Assembly: GCF_000316665.1 (NCBI RefSeq)
Contig: NC_019678.1
Location: 1,178,001-1,242,000 of the forward strand
Reading direction: 5' to 3'
DNA length: 64,000 bases
Source of the DNA: Rivularia sp. PCC 7116
GTDB lineage: Bacteria > Cyanobacteriota > Cyanobacteriia > Cyanobacteriales > Nostocaceae
The notes beneath the pieces were generated by a model, which had not been told where the DNA came from, did not search any database, and saw only the letters and a program-made list of their open reading frames with translations. A program made the translations under genes and the position numbers. Below, piece after piece: positions 47,017 to 57,105 of the stretch; position 1 is the stretch's first letter, and every line of letters starts with the position of its first letter.

Positions 47017-47140
47017 GAACCTAAAAAATGGGGCAGGCTTGAAAACAAATTAATTAGTTTTTTCCCGGCGTTTACAATATACAAGTCTGTCCTTTTTCTC
47101 AGATTAGAGTCTAAAGCCCCATTTTTTTTGCGGAAATTGT
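47017..47140. repeat. Palindromic element, copy 1
   Basis: Begins GAACCT-AAAAAATGGGGCAGG and ends ATTTTTTTTGCGGAAATTGT. The left arm AAAAAATGGGGC (47023-47034) pairs with GCCCCATTTTTT (47116-47127). Both ends match the element at 51614-51710, but the middles differ. It lies 39 bp upstream of the STAND ATPase start. Confidence 0.7.
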
Positions 47141-47551
47141 AGATCAATTCGATTTGAAATTTAAAACTTGGGATTTTAGATTAACAGCAGCGATAAAAAT
47201 ATGCAGCTTGCTTTAATCTAAGAATCCAGCAGACAATCCGATGATGTTTCGTAAAATTTGAGTTTGCTTGTTTTCACCCGGAAGAGTGCGGCTAAGTCCG
47301 GCAGAAAAATATTTTTCTTGACCAAATTTGATTAATTATTCTAATTAATGCTTTCAATTAAAAATTTTCAACAATAAATCTTGGATAAGATTTTTAATTC
47401 ATTGTTGGTTGATTTTTTCTGACTAAATTACTTAAAAATTTTGCTTTCAAGCTTCTCTTTTTCACTTTTTACATTCATGAAAAAGCTTAAAACAAGCTTT
47501 GACGCAAATAATGAATATTCAATCAGCAATATTTAGTAATTAATATTAGTC
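47141..47551. other. Gene-free stretch between two ATPase genes
   Basis: About 410 bp, AT-rich, with no gene or strong hairpin recognised, apart from GTCCGGCAGAAAAATATTTTTCTTGACC-like AT palindromes near 47298. Confidence 0.35.
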
Positions 47552-48907
47552 TTAAGAAAAAGTTGCTGGAATCTTGTATTCAGAATTTTCCCAACTGAGG
47601 ACTTTTTCAGTTTCCGATAGTGCCGGACTAATACCGAACCAGCGTCCCTTAACATCTCGATATTCAAAAACAAACATACTTCTCAGCAATCTCTGATATT
47701 CAGATTCACCTTTAACAGTTTGCTGATTCACAACTTCATAAAGCAATTGCCACTCTTCGTCATCGATAGCTAGAAGTAAATCATCGCGATAATCTTTGAT
47801 GACTGCTTCTAAACAAGAACGCTCGAAGGGAGGATCTTGCCGTTGCAAACAACTGTAAAGCAATCCCAATAAATTACGAATATGACCGCCACTGACTCTA
47901 CACAAACGGTCTAAAGTTTCCGAACTATCGAATATTTCATTAATTAATCTCAACCTGATGTCCGGTGCAGCTTCTGGAAATGCTCTGGCTAACACTAACT
48001 GACGTAAAAGAGTCATTCCCGGTTTGCAGTCGTCACCATCCCTTTGACGTACCAACACCATCGGCAGCACTTTAGGCGCAATACCACCACCCAAACGATT
48101 TTTCAACGTTTCGTATTCACCAGAAAAAATCAACGCCAATGGAATTGTATAAACCACATGACATTTAAGCCGACGTAACTGTTCGCCCCTGTCAATAAAC
48201 AAATATTCCGGTTGCGATCGTCCTGATGGCATCGGGCGCATATCAACTCTATCCAAGTTGTCAATAATTACAACTAATCCTTTTTGTCCCCTCAACTGTA
48301 GCTGTTTGGTAGCTTTGTCCAACACCTCTTCATTAATCGCTTGCAAAATGCTGTTGGTACGAGGTTCAAGATATTGTCTAAGCTGGGAGCGCAACTGCGG
48401 ACTATCTTTGGCTTTAGCACTGATTTTGGCAATACCTAGGGAAAATTCAGCTTCTGCGGAAATATCTATTGGAGTTTGCAGAAATTCTCCTATTTCTTTG
48501 AATAAATTACTAAAATAACCAGGCTTTAACTTAATGTTAATTTCTTCTAAACTGGCGCTAACTTGGCGGGCTACACTCAACAAAATATCGCTGACATCTA
48601 TATCCGCCATGTCCAAATCCTGGCTGGACTCAAAATAAACTACATGAAATCCGGATTGTTCTAATTCTGCTTTGAGACGCTGTAGCTCAGTTGACTTACC
48701 GCAGCCAATATGACCTGTAAATAATTGACAGGTAGGTTCATCGGGGGAAATACGGACAATTGTTCGTTGCAGTTCTTCTACTATTTTGCAACCCCTTACT
48801 TCGGAAAAATCTATGTAGTACTTTCTATCGGAATCGTCGCCTATAACCAGAGTTCTACTAGGATTACAGGCTTTAAAAAACTTTGACAAATTTAGTTTAG
48901 TTTTCAT
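47552..48907 (-). CDS. P-loop ATPase (AAA/KAP-like) of unknown partner
   Basis: 451 residues from the ATG at 48907 (MKTKLNLSKFFKACNPSRTL); upstream frame starts (TTG 49000, ATG 48937, ATG 48922) are less likely. Walker A FTGHIGCGKSTEL near residue 71; Walker B GLVVIIDNLDRVD near 215; an arginine-bearing sensor region VSGGHIRNLLGLLYSCLQ near 340. It resembles signal-transduction AAA ATPases found next to STAND proteins. It lies upstream of the STAND gene on the same strand, separated by ~570 bp with a repeat element between, so they may not share an mRNA. Confidence 0.7.
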   Translation of the reverse strand: MKTKLNLSKFFKACNPSRTLVIGDDSDRKYYIDFSEVRGCKIVEELQRTIVRISPDEPTCQLFTGHIGCGKSTELQRLKAELEQSGFHVVYFESSQDLDMADIDVSDILLSVARQVSASLEEINIKLKPGYFSNLFKEIGEFLQTPIDISAEAEFSLGIAKISAKAKDSPQLRSQLRQYLEPRTNSILQAINEEVLDKATKQLQLRGQKGLVVIIDNLDRVDMRPMPSGRSQPEYLFIDRGEQLRRLKCHVVYTIPLALIFSGEYETLKNRLGGGIAPKVLPMVLVRQRDGDDCKPGMTLLRQLVLARAFPEAAPDIRLRLINEIFDSSETLDRLCRVSGGHIRNLLGLLYSCLQRQDPPFERSCLEAVIKDYRDDLLLAIDDEEWQLLYEVVNQQTVKGESEYQRLLRSMFVFEYRDVKGRWFGISPALSETEKVLSWENSEYKIPATFS

Positions 48908-49903
48908 GTAGATGCAGTTCATATAAGTATCAACCATCAACTCAAGCACTGCTTGCGCTTGTTTTGCTTGGGTTTCAAGCAAATTTGAAGCTCTGGTCAA
49001 TTATTTTTCCCTGATGCTGGAGAACACGTATTTGTATTGTTATAGCGGCATCGGCAAACTTTTGACAAAAATACGTGGCTTCAACTATAACTCTTTTGTA
49101 TCAAACCGCTTAGTTACTTTTAGTATAAAAAGCCGCTTTATACAAAAACTTGTTTTGCACTTAAGTATTAATTGTAGCAAATCATGCATATCATTTTTCA
49201 GAGGAAACGTCAAGCTGCTTTGAGTATATATACTATTTCTTTCTGAGAAGAAATAAGTTAATGTTAGTCTTCGATACAGTAAAGCTTAGCCATGTATAAT
49301 TGGGGATTTAATTATCGACCAATAATTTAACTGTCAAAAAAACGATATGCGTTTAGCTATTAATGGTTTGGGTAGCATACTGATAATTTTGCCATCATAT
49401 TTTCGTATTATTTGTAGCCCTTTGACTTGAAAATAAATGTCGCTCTAAAGTAAAAAGACTACATTAGGCATAACCAAAATATAAATTGTCCGGTCGTCAA
49501 AAAAAAATCTCAATAAAGCCTATAACTATAGTGTTATTGCTTACTATAAGCAATACGTCAACAGGTAAATTTATTACTGGTGAAGACATTACAGTAAAGT
49601 CAAATTATGGTTCATATGTACTTTAGATTGGCAGTGCTTTTGCTATAAGGCACTTACGAATAATAAAATCTCCTACCGTTGTTATCAGCCCCAAAGGTGA
49701 TGCTCCACATCTTAAGTTTTGTCCGGAATATTGATAAAACGGTGGGACATTTGATTTTTTGGATCTCACAAGAGTGAATATCCCTGAAAAGCTTTAGGAG
49801 AAATGCAATTTTTTTGCTTGTCCATTAAAAAAAATTTGACTTCAAATAATTTATTCATCTTCATTCAACAACTTCAACTCCAATCTTGCACGAAGAGGTT
49901 TAA
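48908..49903. other. Gene-free stretch before ftsQ
   Basis: About 1 kb, mostly AT-rich. GTATAAA (49121-49127) faces TTTATAC near 49136-49142, a hairpin of seven base pairs around AAGCCGC. A 69-codon frame at 49014 is not convincing. No RNA gene is seen. Confidence 0.4.
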
Positions 49904-50737
49904 ATGCCGGAAATATTATCAGTTTCCTCCACCGACTTAGAAGTACGTCGCGAAAAACTACGCCGTAACAGACAAATACAAATTATTAGTGCGATTTGGC
50001 GTAGCTTCGCCATTACAGGGCTGGCGGTTGGTTTGCTGTGGTTTTTGATTCAACCAATATGGGTACTCAAAAGCCAGAAAGATATTACTGTTTCCGGAAA
50101 TCATTTGCTTTCTGATGAAGCGATACAGTCAAAAATAAAATTATCTTATCCCAAGTCTTTGTGGCGGGTTGAACCAAGTAGTTTGAGCGCCTCTTTAAAG
50201 CAGCAACCAGGTATTACACGAGCATCCGTAACTCGCAGGGTGTTTCCACCGGGATTAAAAGTTGAGGTATCTGAAATCATCCCAGTGGCAATTACTCAAA
50301 CTCCTGGCAGTGTTAATTCTAATGCTAAAAAACCAATTCGTGGATTAGTGGACATAAATGGTGCTTGGGTGTCCTTAGAAAACTACAAATCAATTCGAGA
50401 AGATGAATTACCACTACTAGAACTAATTGGTGAATTAAAACAGTGCCGTCCTTTTTGGAAACAGCTTTATCAAGCAGTAAGCAAAAGTTCAGTTGCTGTG
50501 ATGCAAGTTGATTGCCGAGACCCAAATAATATAATTTTAAGAACAGAATTAGGTTTGGTGCATATTGGAAATCCTGCATCTAAGTTACCTGAAAAGATTA
50601 AACTATTAGCAAAAATCCGTCGTTTACCAGCACAAGTAAATATGAATCAAATTGAGTTTATAGATTTATCTAATACAGAGACTATATTGGTACAGATGAA
50701 CCATAAAACAGTGCAAATTAATTCTCAAAATAATTAA
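49904..50737 (+). CDS. ftsQ: Cell division protein FtsQ/DivIB
   Basis: 277 residues. A cytoplasmic N-terminus, one membrane helix (~35-52, AITGLAVGLLWFLIQPIWV), then the POTRA domain (~58-130: DITVSGNHLLSDEAIQSKIK and PGITRASVTRRVFPPGLKVE) and the beta domain ending in an unstructured tail. FtsQ/DivIB is a bitopic divisome scaffold that recruits FtsB/FtsL. The sequence matches the cyanobacterial FtsQ pattern, including a V-x-I-P-V-A-I-T-Q-like strand. It is upstream of ftsZ, as in other cyanobacteria, but separated by about 1 kb. Confidence 0.85.
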   Translation: MPEILSVSSTDLEVRREKLRRNRQIQIISAIWRSFAITGLAVGLLWFLIQPIWVLKSQKDITVSGNHLLSDEAIQSKIKLSYPKSLWRVEPSSLSASLKQQPGITRASVTRRVFPPGLKVEVSEIIPVAITQTPGSVNSNAKKPIRGLVDINGAWVSLENYKSIREDELPLLELIGELKQCRPFWKQLYQAVSKSSVAVMQVDCRDPNNIILRTELGLVHIGNPASKLPEKIKLLAKIRRLPAQVNMNQIEFIDLSNTETILVQMNHKTVQINSQNN

Positions 50738-51613
50738 AAACCAACTATTGGACGCGAATGTATAAAATACTCCTGGTTTATTAATAAGATTTATGCTGAT
50801 AAATATATATTAATGATTGTTGTTTTAGGAGCGACCAATAGCACAATTGATTTGGCTTTGGGTTCATCGTATTCTTTGCCGAAAATAATCAAAAACCTTC
50901 CCTTGGGGAGTATAAACTCTTTTGATGTTGTAGTTACGCTTAAGTTCAAGGGTGCAAGATGTAAGACAATTAGCAGATGATGGCGTTCCCAGCCAAAAAT
51001 AGGCGTTCCTTGAAGAGCCTACGATAATATATAGGATTTACCGTTAACAGCAAACGGACGCGTCATCCTCGCCTATGCAAACAGTTATACAAAAAGAAAG
51101 TAAAGTTAGGAGTTACAAACTTCTTTTGCATGAAGATAATTTATGTTCTCATAACTTGCAATACTTTTTGATAAAAGAATGTTACCCCATCATCTACACA
51201 CTTACGTCAGTGTTTTACTTGTTTAATTAATTTCAGTGTTTCCAAAAAAAACCAGTATTTATGGCTACAAACAAACAAAAACAAACACTATTAGTTGTAA
51301 AATTGATGACCAATATACATTAAAAATAACAAGGAGGAGCAAGCAAGCATATATGAAGCTAATAACAAGTAAAGATAGTAAAGTCAGCTTTGACTTATGC
51401 AGTTCTTTCTTTAAGTAAATATTAAGTATACTTCTTTAGAATTAGTTGTCGGTCGCGCTCATATTGGCGATTGCCAATCAAAATACGCTTCGCGCTCTCA
51501 ATCCTGCGCCTGATTGGAGAATTTAACAAAATAGTAATAACATTCTTGAGCGCAAATCCCACAAGAGTGTTTATCTAGAGTTGACGCGAGCGGGTAGATC
51601 GCACCCTAATATA
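50738..51613. other. Gene-free ftsQ-ftsZ gap (left part)
   Basis: Nearly 900 bp without a convincing gene; a 60-codon frame at 51236 is not supported. GGCGATTGCCAATC near 51465 and GCCTGATTGG near 51509 look like remnants of a repeat. Promoters for ftsZ must lie here or in the element that follows. Confidence 0.4.
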
Positions 51614-51710
51614 GAACCTTAAAATAATGGGCAGGCTTGGTAAATTAGTAAATTCGGGTAGCCAAGTGGCATCTTTCAAAAAGCCTGCACATTATTTTTG
51701 CGGAAATTGT
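51614..51710. repeat. Palindromic element, copy 2, in the ftsZ leader
   Basis: Begins GAACCT, left arm AAAATAATGGGCAGGCTT (51621-51638), right arm AAGCCTGCACATTATTTT (51681-51698): 17 of 18 pairs match. It ends TTTTTGCGGAAATTGT, as copy 1 does. It ends about 39 bp before the ftsZ ATG at 51750, so it would be in the ftsZ leader or promoter. Confidence 0.75.
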
Positions 51711-51749
51711 GACCCCTAAAAGTCGTTTATCTGAATGCACGTAAATCCA

Positions 51750-53057
51750 ATGACACTTGATAATAACCAAGGGCTTACTTATAAAAACTCGCAGTCTCCC
51801 GGACAGCAAGGAATCTCGCTAGCAGGAATCAGTACCAATAACCCTTTTGGTCATTCTGGGCTCAGTTTGGGTCAAAACGGCGATAATAACCATTCTCCTG
51901 ATGAAAACCCTGTTGGGGATATTATTCCTGGCAGAGTCGCCAATATTAAAGTAATTGGTGTCGGTGGTGGTGGCGGGAATGCCGTCAACCGGATGATTGC
52001 TTCGGATTTGAGTGGAGTCGAATTTTGGTCAATTAACACCGATGCTCAAGCTTTAACGATGGCTGCGGCTCCTTGTCGCTTGCAAATCGGACAAAAGCTA
52101 ACGCGCGGTTTGGGTGCAGGTGGTAATCCTGCCATCGGTCAAAAAGCAGCAGAAGAATCGAGAGATGAAATTGCTACGGCTTTAGAAGGAGCCGATTTAG
52201 TATTTATTACTGCTGGGATGGGAGGCGGTACCGGTACAGGTGCGGCATCGGTTGTTGCTGAAGTCGCCAAAGAAATGGGTGCCTTAACAGTCGGTGTAGT
52301 TACTCGTCCGTTCGTATTTGAAGGTCGCCGCCGGACTACTCAAGCAGAGCAAGGCGTTGAAGCTTTGAAAAGCCGTGTAGATACTTTAATAATCATTCCC
52401 AATAATAAACTTTTGGAAGTGATTCCCGAGCAAACACCCGTACAAGAAGCTTTCCGTTATGCAGATGATGTATTGCGCCAAGGTGTACAAGGCATATCCG
52501 ATATCATTACAATTCCGGGTTTAGTTAACGTTGACTTTGCCGACGTGCGAGCCGTGATGGCAGATGCTGGTTCTGCTTTGATGGGAATTGGTATTGGTTC
52601 TGGCAAGTCCCGTTCTCGGGAAGCCGCAATCGCCGCAATTTCTTCGCCTTTACTAGAATGTTCTATTGAAGGTGCTAGGGGTGTTGTATTCAATATCACT
52701 GGTGGTAGCGATTTGACTTTACATGAAGTGAATGCAGCCGCAGAAGCAATTTATGAAGTTGTAGATCCCAATGCCAATATTATTTTTGGGGCAGTGATTG
52801 ATGACAGGCTGGAAGGAGAAGTGAGAATTACCGTAATTGCTACCGGCTTTACTGGTGAAATTCAAGAAAGGCAACAGCAAAGTGCAACTCCTAACAATCG
52901 AGTGGTTACTCCCCAAACACCACAGCAACGGCGACAGATGCCACAACCATCATCAACAGGTGCTAATTCTCCCAAACAACCCCAAGCCGAACCAAAACAA
53001 AAACCCGGATTGGAGATTCCTCCATTTCTGCAAAAACGCCGTAATCCCAATAACTAG
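51750..53057 (+). CDS. ftsZ: Cell division GTPase FtsZ
   Basis: 435 residues from the ATG at 51750 ([11 protein letters not shown], as in Anabaena FtsZ); an ATG at 51735 adds five residues. The N-terminal ~65 residues are the variable cyanobacterial extension. The GTPase follows: [27 protein letters not shown], and the tubulin signature [10 protein letters not shown]. The usual [10 protein letters not shown] proline is serine here. The T7 loop ([14 protein letters not shown]) is intact. The tail is Gln/Pro-rich, ending [15 protein letters not shown], the conserved C-terminal peptide that binds partners. It forms the Z-ring. Confidence 0.97.
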   Translation: MTLDNNQGLTYKNSQSPGQQGISLAGISTNNPFGHSGLSLGQNGDNNHSPDENPVGDIIPGRVANIKVIGVGGGGGNAVNRMIASDLSGVEFWSINTDAQALTMAAAPCRLQIGQKLTRGLGAGGNPAIGQKAAEESRDEIATALEGADLVFITAGMGGGTGTGAASVVAEVAKEMGALTVGVVTRPFVFEGRRRTTQAEQGVEALKSRVDTLIIIPNNKLLEVIPEQTPVQEAFRYADDVLRQGVQGISDIITIPGLVNVDFADVRAVMADAGSALMGIGIGSGKSRSREAAIAAISSPLLECSIEGARGVVFNITGGSDLTLHEVNAAAEAIYEVVDPNANIIFGAVIDDRLEGEVRITVIATGFTGEIQERQQQSATPNNRVVTPQTPQQRRQMPQPSSTGANSPKQPQAEPKQKPGLEIPPFLQKRRNPNN

Positions 53058-53352
53058 CAGTATAGGTATCGGAAAACGGGGGCTTTCGAGTATTCTTTCA
53101 ATTCATTGCCTCCCATAATTCCAGTATTTATCTTTCGGGGAGATCCGCAGAAAACTACTGTTAACAAAAAAGGTCTCAATCGCTGCACTCATAGTTGGCG
53201 ATAAATCCTGCTATGTCTAAATTTCGCGAAGGTATCTTTAAGTTTTGCGATCGGTTTTGTTAATTTTTCAATGGTTTGTGATTTGGCTTTTTATTTCACC
53301 TTTTTTTCCAGGGTGTAACACTGCTAATAACGAACTTTAAATACTGATTTAT

Positions 53353-54330
53353 TTATTGCGTCGAATTTTTTACCGCTTCTTCTACCCACTGAATAAACTT
53401 TTTGCCCAAGTTTGTATTGCTAAACCGATCAATTTCGCGAATACCTGTAGGGCTAGTAACGTTGACTTCAGTCAGATACCCGCCAATTACATCAATACCT
53501 ACGAAAATTAAGCCGTCTTTTCTGAGGGTGGAAGCTAATTGAGTACAGATTTCTCGTTCTCTAGAAGTAATTTCAGTCCTGGCAACCGTGCCCCCAGCAG
53601 CCATATTGTTACGGAATTCTCCGGGAGCAGAAAGACGATTAAGCGCTCCGACTGGTTCGCCGTCGATGATGATAATTCGTTTGTCTCCTTGCTTGGCTTC
53701 CGGTAAGAAGGTTTGTAGCATTACTGGTACTTTTCCTCGTAGAGTACTAAGTTCCACTATCGAATTAAAATTGCGATCGCCCTTTTCTAAAAATAAAATT
53801 CCTTCTCCTGCCTTGTTCCCCAGTGGTTTGAGAACCGCAGCTTCTTTATTTTCTACAAACTGTCGAATTAAATTTTTATCGGCACTCACAATGGTTTCTG
53901 GAATAGCTTCGGTAAACTGGAGTGCATACATTTTTTCATTAGCATCTCGGATACCTTTAGGAGTATTAACAACCAAAGTTTTACTTTGGTCGATATAGTC
54001 CAAAATATAGGTGGCGTAAAGATAAATGTCATTGACTGGTGGATCTGTCCGCATAAACACGGCATCCATAGTTTCCAAGCTGCAATTAATTTTCTCGCCT
54101 AATTCGTACCAAGGATTTGCAGCTTTGTAGCCCGCGTCAGTTAACTCAACCGGAATGATTTCTACTCGTTGGAGATGTGCCCAAGCATTACTATCTACGA
54201 TACTTAGCTCCCCAGCTTGAGTTATCCAAACTTCATGACCCAAAATACATGCTGCTTCCATCATGGCAACGCTAGTATCATGAGATGGGTCTAAATTCTG
54301 GATGGGATCGATAATAAAAGCCAGTTTCAC
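53353..54330 (-). CDS. gshB: Glutathione synthetase
   Basis: 325 residues, GTG start at 54330. It joins gamma-glutamylcysteine and glycine with ATP. ATP-grasp features: KLAFIIDPIQNLDPSHDTSV at the N-terminus, VLKPLGNKAGEGILFLEKGD in the middle, then FLPEAKQGDKRIIIIDGEPV and LIFVGIDVIGGYLTEVNVTS near the end, all typical of prokaryotic GshB. The glutaredoxin gene lies about 220 bp upstream on the same strand, the conserved cyanobacterial grxC-gshB pairing. Confidence 0.95.
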   Translation of the reverse strand: MKLAFIIDPIQNLDPSHDTSVAMMEAACILGHEVWITQAGELSIVDSNAWAHLQRVEIIPVELTDAGYKAANPWYELGEKINCSLETMDAVFMRTDPPVNDIYLYATYILDYIDQSKTLVVNTPKGIRDANEKMYALQFTEAIPETIVSADKNLIRQFVENKEAAVLKPLGNKAGEGILFLEKGDRNFNSIVELSTLRGKVPVMLQTFLPEAKQGDKRIIIIDGEPVGALNRLSAPGEFRNNMAAGGTVARTEITSREREICTQLASTLRKDGLIFVGIDVIGGYLTEVNVTSPTGIREIDRFSNTNLGKKFIQWVEEAVKNSTQ

Positions 54331-54482
54331 GGGATTGCCTCGATTTACCCTTCAAAAAAAATGTGATTCATCTAAAATTATCCCTCCTTTGTGTAATACC
54401 GTTTCACTTTGAGATTGATAGATTTGCCGTAAGCTTGCAAAATTGGCAAAGCAGAAGCAATAAAAATCCCTACATCAGAAAA

Positions 54483-54505
54483 CCCACCCTTTGAAACGGG
54501 GTGGG
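54483..54505. repeat. CCCACCC/GGGTGGG hairpin between grxC and gshB
   Basis: CCCACCC and GGGTGGG close a loop of TTTGAAACG. Possible processing or attenuation hairpin between two co-oriented genes. Confidence 0.45.
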
Positions 54506-54550
54506 ATTGAGTATCAAGCAATTTCTAAACTATCAGCCCTATTTTCTTTA

Positions 54551-54808
54551 TCAAGCTAATAGTTCTTCCAATTTACCTTGAGACTCTAAACCGTAAATAT
54601 CATCGCAACCACCAATATGGACATCATTGATGAAAATTTGCGGCACAGAACGTCGTCCATCGCCTCTGTGAGCCATCTTTTCTCGCTCTTCTTCATCACC
54701 ATCAATACTGTATTCGATGAATTCAACCCCCTTCCTCTTCAATAAACTTTTAGCGCGTATACAAAACGGGCAAGTACTCCAAGTGTAAATTTCTACTTTG
54801 GTAGCCAT
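54551..54808 (-). CDS. grxC: Glutaredoxin 3 (class I)
   Basis: 85 residues: a single glutaredoxin domain with the dithiol active site C13-P-F-C16 (STCPFCIRAKSLL), the S-V-P-Q-I-F cis-proline motif, and GGCDDIYGLESQGKLEELLA at the C-terminus. It reduces protein disulfides and glutathione mixed disulfides using glutathione, made by gshB next door. AGAGGACG precedes the ATG at 54808. Together with gshB it forms a conserved redox pair. Confidence 0.95.
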   Translation of the reverse strand: MATKVEIYTWSTCPFCIRAKSLLKRKGVEFIEYSIDGDEEEREKMAHRGDGRRSVPQIFINDVHIGGCDDIYGLESQGKLEELLA

Positions 54809-55299
54809 AACGTCCTCTTGTTAACTTAGCAATTCTTAATTTTAGAACGTTATATTTAGCTATGAATGACGGATAAGTAACTAAATAAAACTTTGATACA
54901 TATATATTTTTATTGATATAAGTCAAGTCTAAAATAGCACTAAATATTATTTTGTGTTGAGTGTTAATTAAGACTTTTTTTAAATGCTGATTACGGGGTA
55001 GGTGCTAATGAGTCCACTATCAGGAGCAATAATAGACTCATGAAAAGCACAAACCACAGTGATTATGTTGGCTGTAATCCAGGTGCGTAACAATTTAATA
55101 ATATTTCAGTTTAATTACGGTATACATCAGTATTAGCACTGATATGTCTAATAGCTGCAAAAAAAATACCTCGTATTTACCGAGGAATATGAGTTCGGGG
55201 ATAATAGTCAGAAGGGCAAGCTCAAATCGGGTTTAAAGAGATTTTTAAGCCCAAAATACTTAAAATATCTTTACGATTATGATAATCAAATATAAAATT
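54809..55299. other. Gene-free stretch
   Basis: About 490 bp, AT-rich. CCTCG (55169-55173) pairs with CGAGG (55181-55185), a small hairpin. No gene recognised. Confidence 0.4.
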
Positions 55300-55326
55300 A
55301 CTCCTGAAGATTTATTCTCCAGGAGT
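55300..55326 (-). terminator. Terminator of hflX
   Basis: ACTCCTG (55300-55306) pairs with CAGGAGT (55320-55326). Read leftward the stem ends in AATTTTATATTTG. Lies 30 bp beyond the hflX stop. Confidence 0.7.
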
Positions 55327-55356
55327 TTAAGTTTATTTAAAGTTCAGATAAATTGC

Positions 55357-57105
55357 TTATCCAGATGCAGTCGCGTATTGTATTAACTGGGCTAAACGTT
55401 CTCTCAAAGTTTCTAAACCAAGACGCTCGTATGCAGAAATAAACACAGCCATTGGGTATTCTTCTCTAGCTAAAGCTAAAGTTTCGCTATTAGCTCGATC
55501 AATTTTATTGAAAACCACCAGTCCAGGTCCTGGCGTTACAGGCATTTGCGCTAATATATCTCTGACAGAACGTATATGACTTAGCCAAGCAGGATGAGAT
55601 AAATCGACTAAATGCACTAAGGCATCAGCTTCGGTCACTTCTTCCAAAGTAGCTCGAAAGGCATCCATTAGAGCTTCTGGTAATTCGTGGATAAATCCTA
55701 CTGTATCTGTCACTAGAATTTCTTGAGCTTCGTTTGTGACAGCATGGGGAACTACCAAGCGTCGCGTTGTAGGATCTAGAGTCGCAAATAATTGGTCTGC
55801 GGTGTAGACAGAAGCATTAGTTAAAGCATTAAGTAAAGTCGATTTTCCTGCATTGGTATAGCCGACAATGGCGATAGTAGGTATTTCTCTATGTTGCCGA
55901 CGCTGTCTTAACCTTTCTCGATGGGCTTGTAACTGATTGACTTCTTTTTGTAAGCGAGTAATACGTCGAGAAATAGCACGACGTTCGGTTTCTAGCTTGG
56001 TTTCACCGGGACCTCTTGTACCGATACCACCTCCAAGTCGGGACATTGCCTGACCTCTACCAGTTAGCCGCGGTAACATATACTCCAATTGCGCCAGTTC
56101 GACTTGCAGCTTACCAGCACCCGAACGGGCACGTTGAGCAAAAATGTCCAAAATGACTTCAGTACGATCGACTACCCGAACCCCTATTTGAGCTTCTAAG
56201 TTACGAACTTGGGCTGGAGATAAGTCGCGGTCAAAAACTACAAGATTTGCTCCTAATGTTTGAACGCTTAAAGCAATTTCTTGTACTTTTCCTTCGCCAA
56301 CTACTGTTTGGGGATGAATTCGCGATCGCTTTTGTCGCATCATCTGCAAAACCTCTCCCCCAGCAGTATCTACTAACCGCCCCAATTCTTTTAAAGTATC
56401 TTGGAACTGTTGAGGAGTGTCTTTTTGGGTCACAACTCCGACGATAACAACTCTATCTCGGTCGCTATCAACTTCCTTACCTACAAATTCTCGCTGAAAT
56501 TCTTCTTCAAGCCCTTCTACTAAATCCAAAAAGTCTTGTTTGCTCAGGGCATCCAGACTCATTGGTGGCGAAACACTCCAACTAGGGGAAGAATAATCGC
56601 TAGTTTCTAATTGGGGATTCTGGCTGGCAATTAGGGTACGGGTATCTTCGGGTGCTAAGTGTGCTAAATAAGCTTCCTTAACATACCCAGTCGCGCCACC
56701 ACCCCGACGTTGAAATCCCGTTGCTGTGATATTAAGTACAACCAAAGCATCTAATCTTTGCAGTGCCATAGCAGTCAAAGCACCGTCAGAAGGGTATTCT
56801 GGCTTTAGTTGAGTTGCTATACATCGAATACCGCTAAGTCGTTCGGCACCGTAACGCGGTAGTTCTGTCAGCGGTATTTGGGTCTTACGTGGAGTGCCTA
56901 CCCCAACCCGAATCACTTGTCCGCGACGGTTGAGATAGGCACACACTGGCTGATTTATTTCACTACTAATTGCCGCCAGACGCTGGGCAAATTCGGGAGT
57001 TGTAAAACTATCGCCCGGTATGCGCTGGTGATACAGTCGCTGTAGTTGCTTTTGCTGACTGTGTTTCAGACCCTGGAGATTACCAAAGATAGTTTCTATA
57101 GGCAT
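55357..57105 (-). CDS. hflX: GTPase HflX (long cyanobacterial form)
   Basis: 582 residues: a ~200-residue N-terminal extension usual in cyanobacterial HflX, the HflX domain (~205-390, with VVGEGKVQEIALSVQTLGAN and GRGQAMSRLGGGIGTRGPGE), then the G domain: G1 GYTNAGKST, G3 DTVGFIHELP, G4 NKID. HflX binds stalled or inactive ribosomes and splits the 70S particle with GTP hydrolysis (family knowledge). It starts at an ATG at 57105 and is divergent from the response regulator gene, ~200 bp away. Confidence 0.95.
   Translation of the reverse strand: MPIETIFGNLQGLKHSQQKQLQRLYHQRIPGDSFTTPEFAQRLAAISSEINQPVCAYLNRRGQVIRVGVGTPRKTQIPLTELPRYGAERLSGIRCIATQLKPEYPSDGALTAMALQRLDALVVLNITATGFQRRGGGATGYVKEAYLAHLAPEDTRTLIASQNPQLETSDYSSPSWSVSPPMSLDALSKQDFLDLVEGLEEEFQREFVGKEVDSDRDRVVIVGVVTQKDTPQQFQDTLKELGRLVDTAGGEVLQMMRQKRSRIHPQTVVGEGKVQEIALSVQTLGANLVVFDRDLSPAQVRNLEAQIGVRVVDRTEVILDIFAQRARSGAGKLQVELAQLEYMLPRLTGRGQAMSRLGGGIGTRGPGETKLETERRAISRRITRLQKEVNQLQAHRERLRQRRQHREIPTIAIVGYTNAGKSTLLNALTNASVYTADQLFATLDPTTRRLVVPHAVTNEAQEILVTDTVGFIHELPEALMDAFRATLEEVTEADALVHLVDLSHPAWLSHIRSVRDILAQMPVTPGPGLVVFNKIDRANSETLALAREEYPMAVFISAYERLGLETLRERLAQLIQYATASG

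Noticed and set aside
49014-49223. 69-codon rightward frame near 49 kb
   Set aside because: AT-rich, no ribosome binding site and no recognisable domain.
51236-51418. 60-codon frame in the ftsQ-ftsZ gap
   Set aside because: GTG-type start in AT-rich DNA without a binding site; Lys/Ser/Thr composition expected by chance.
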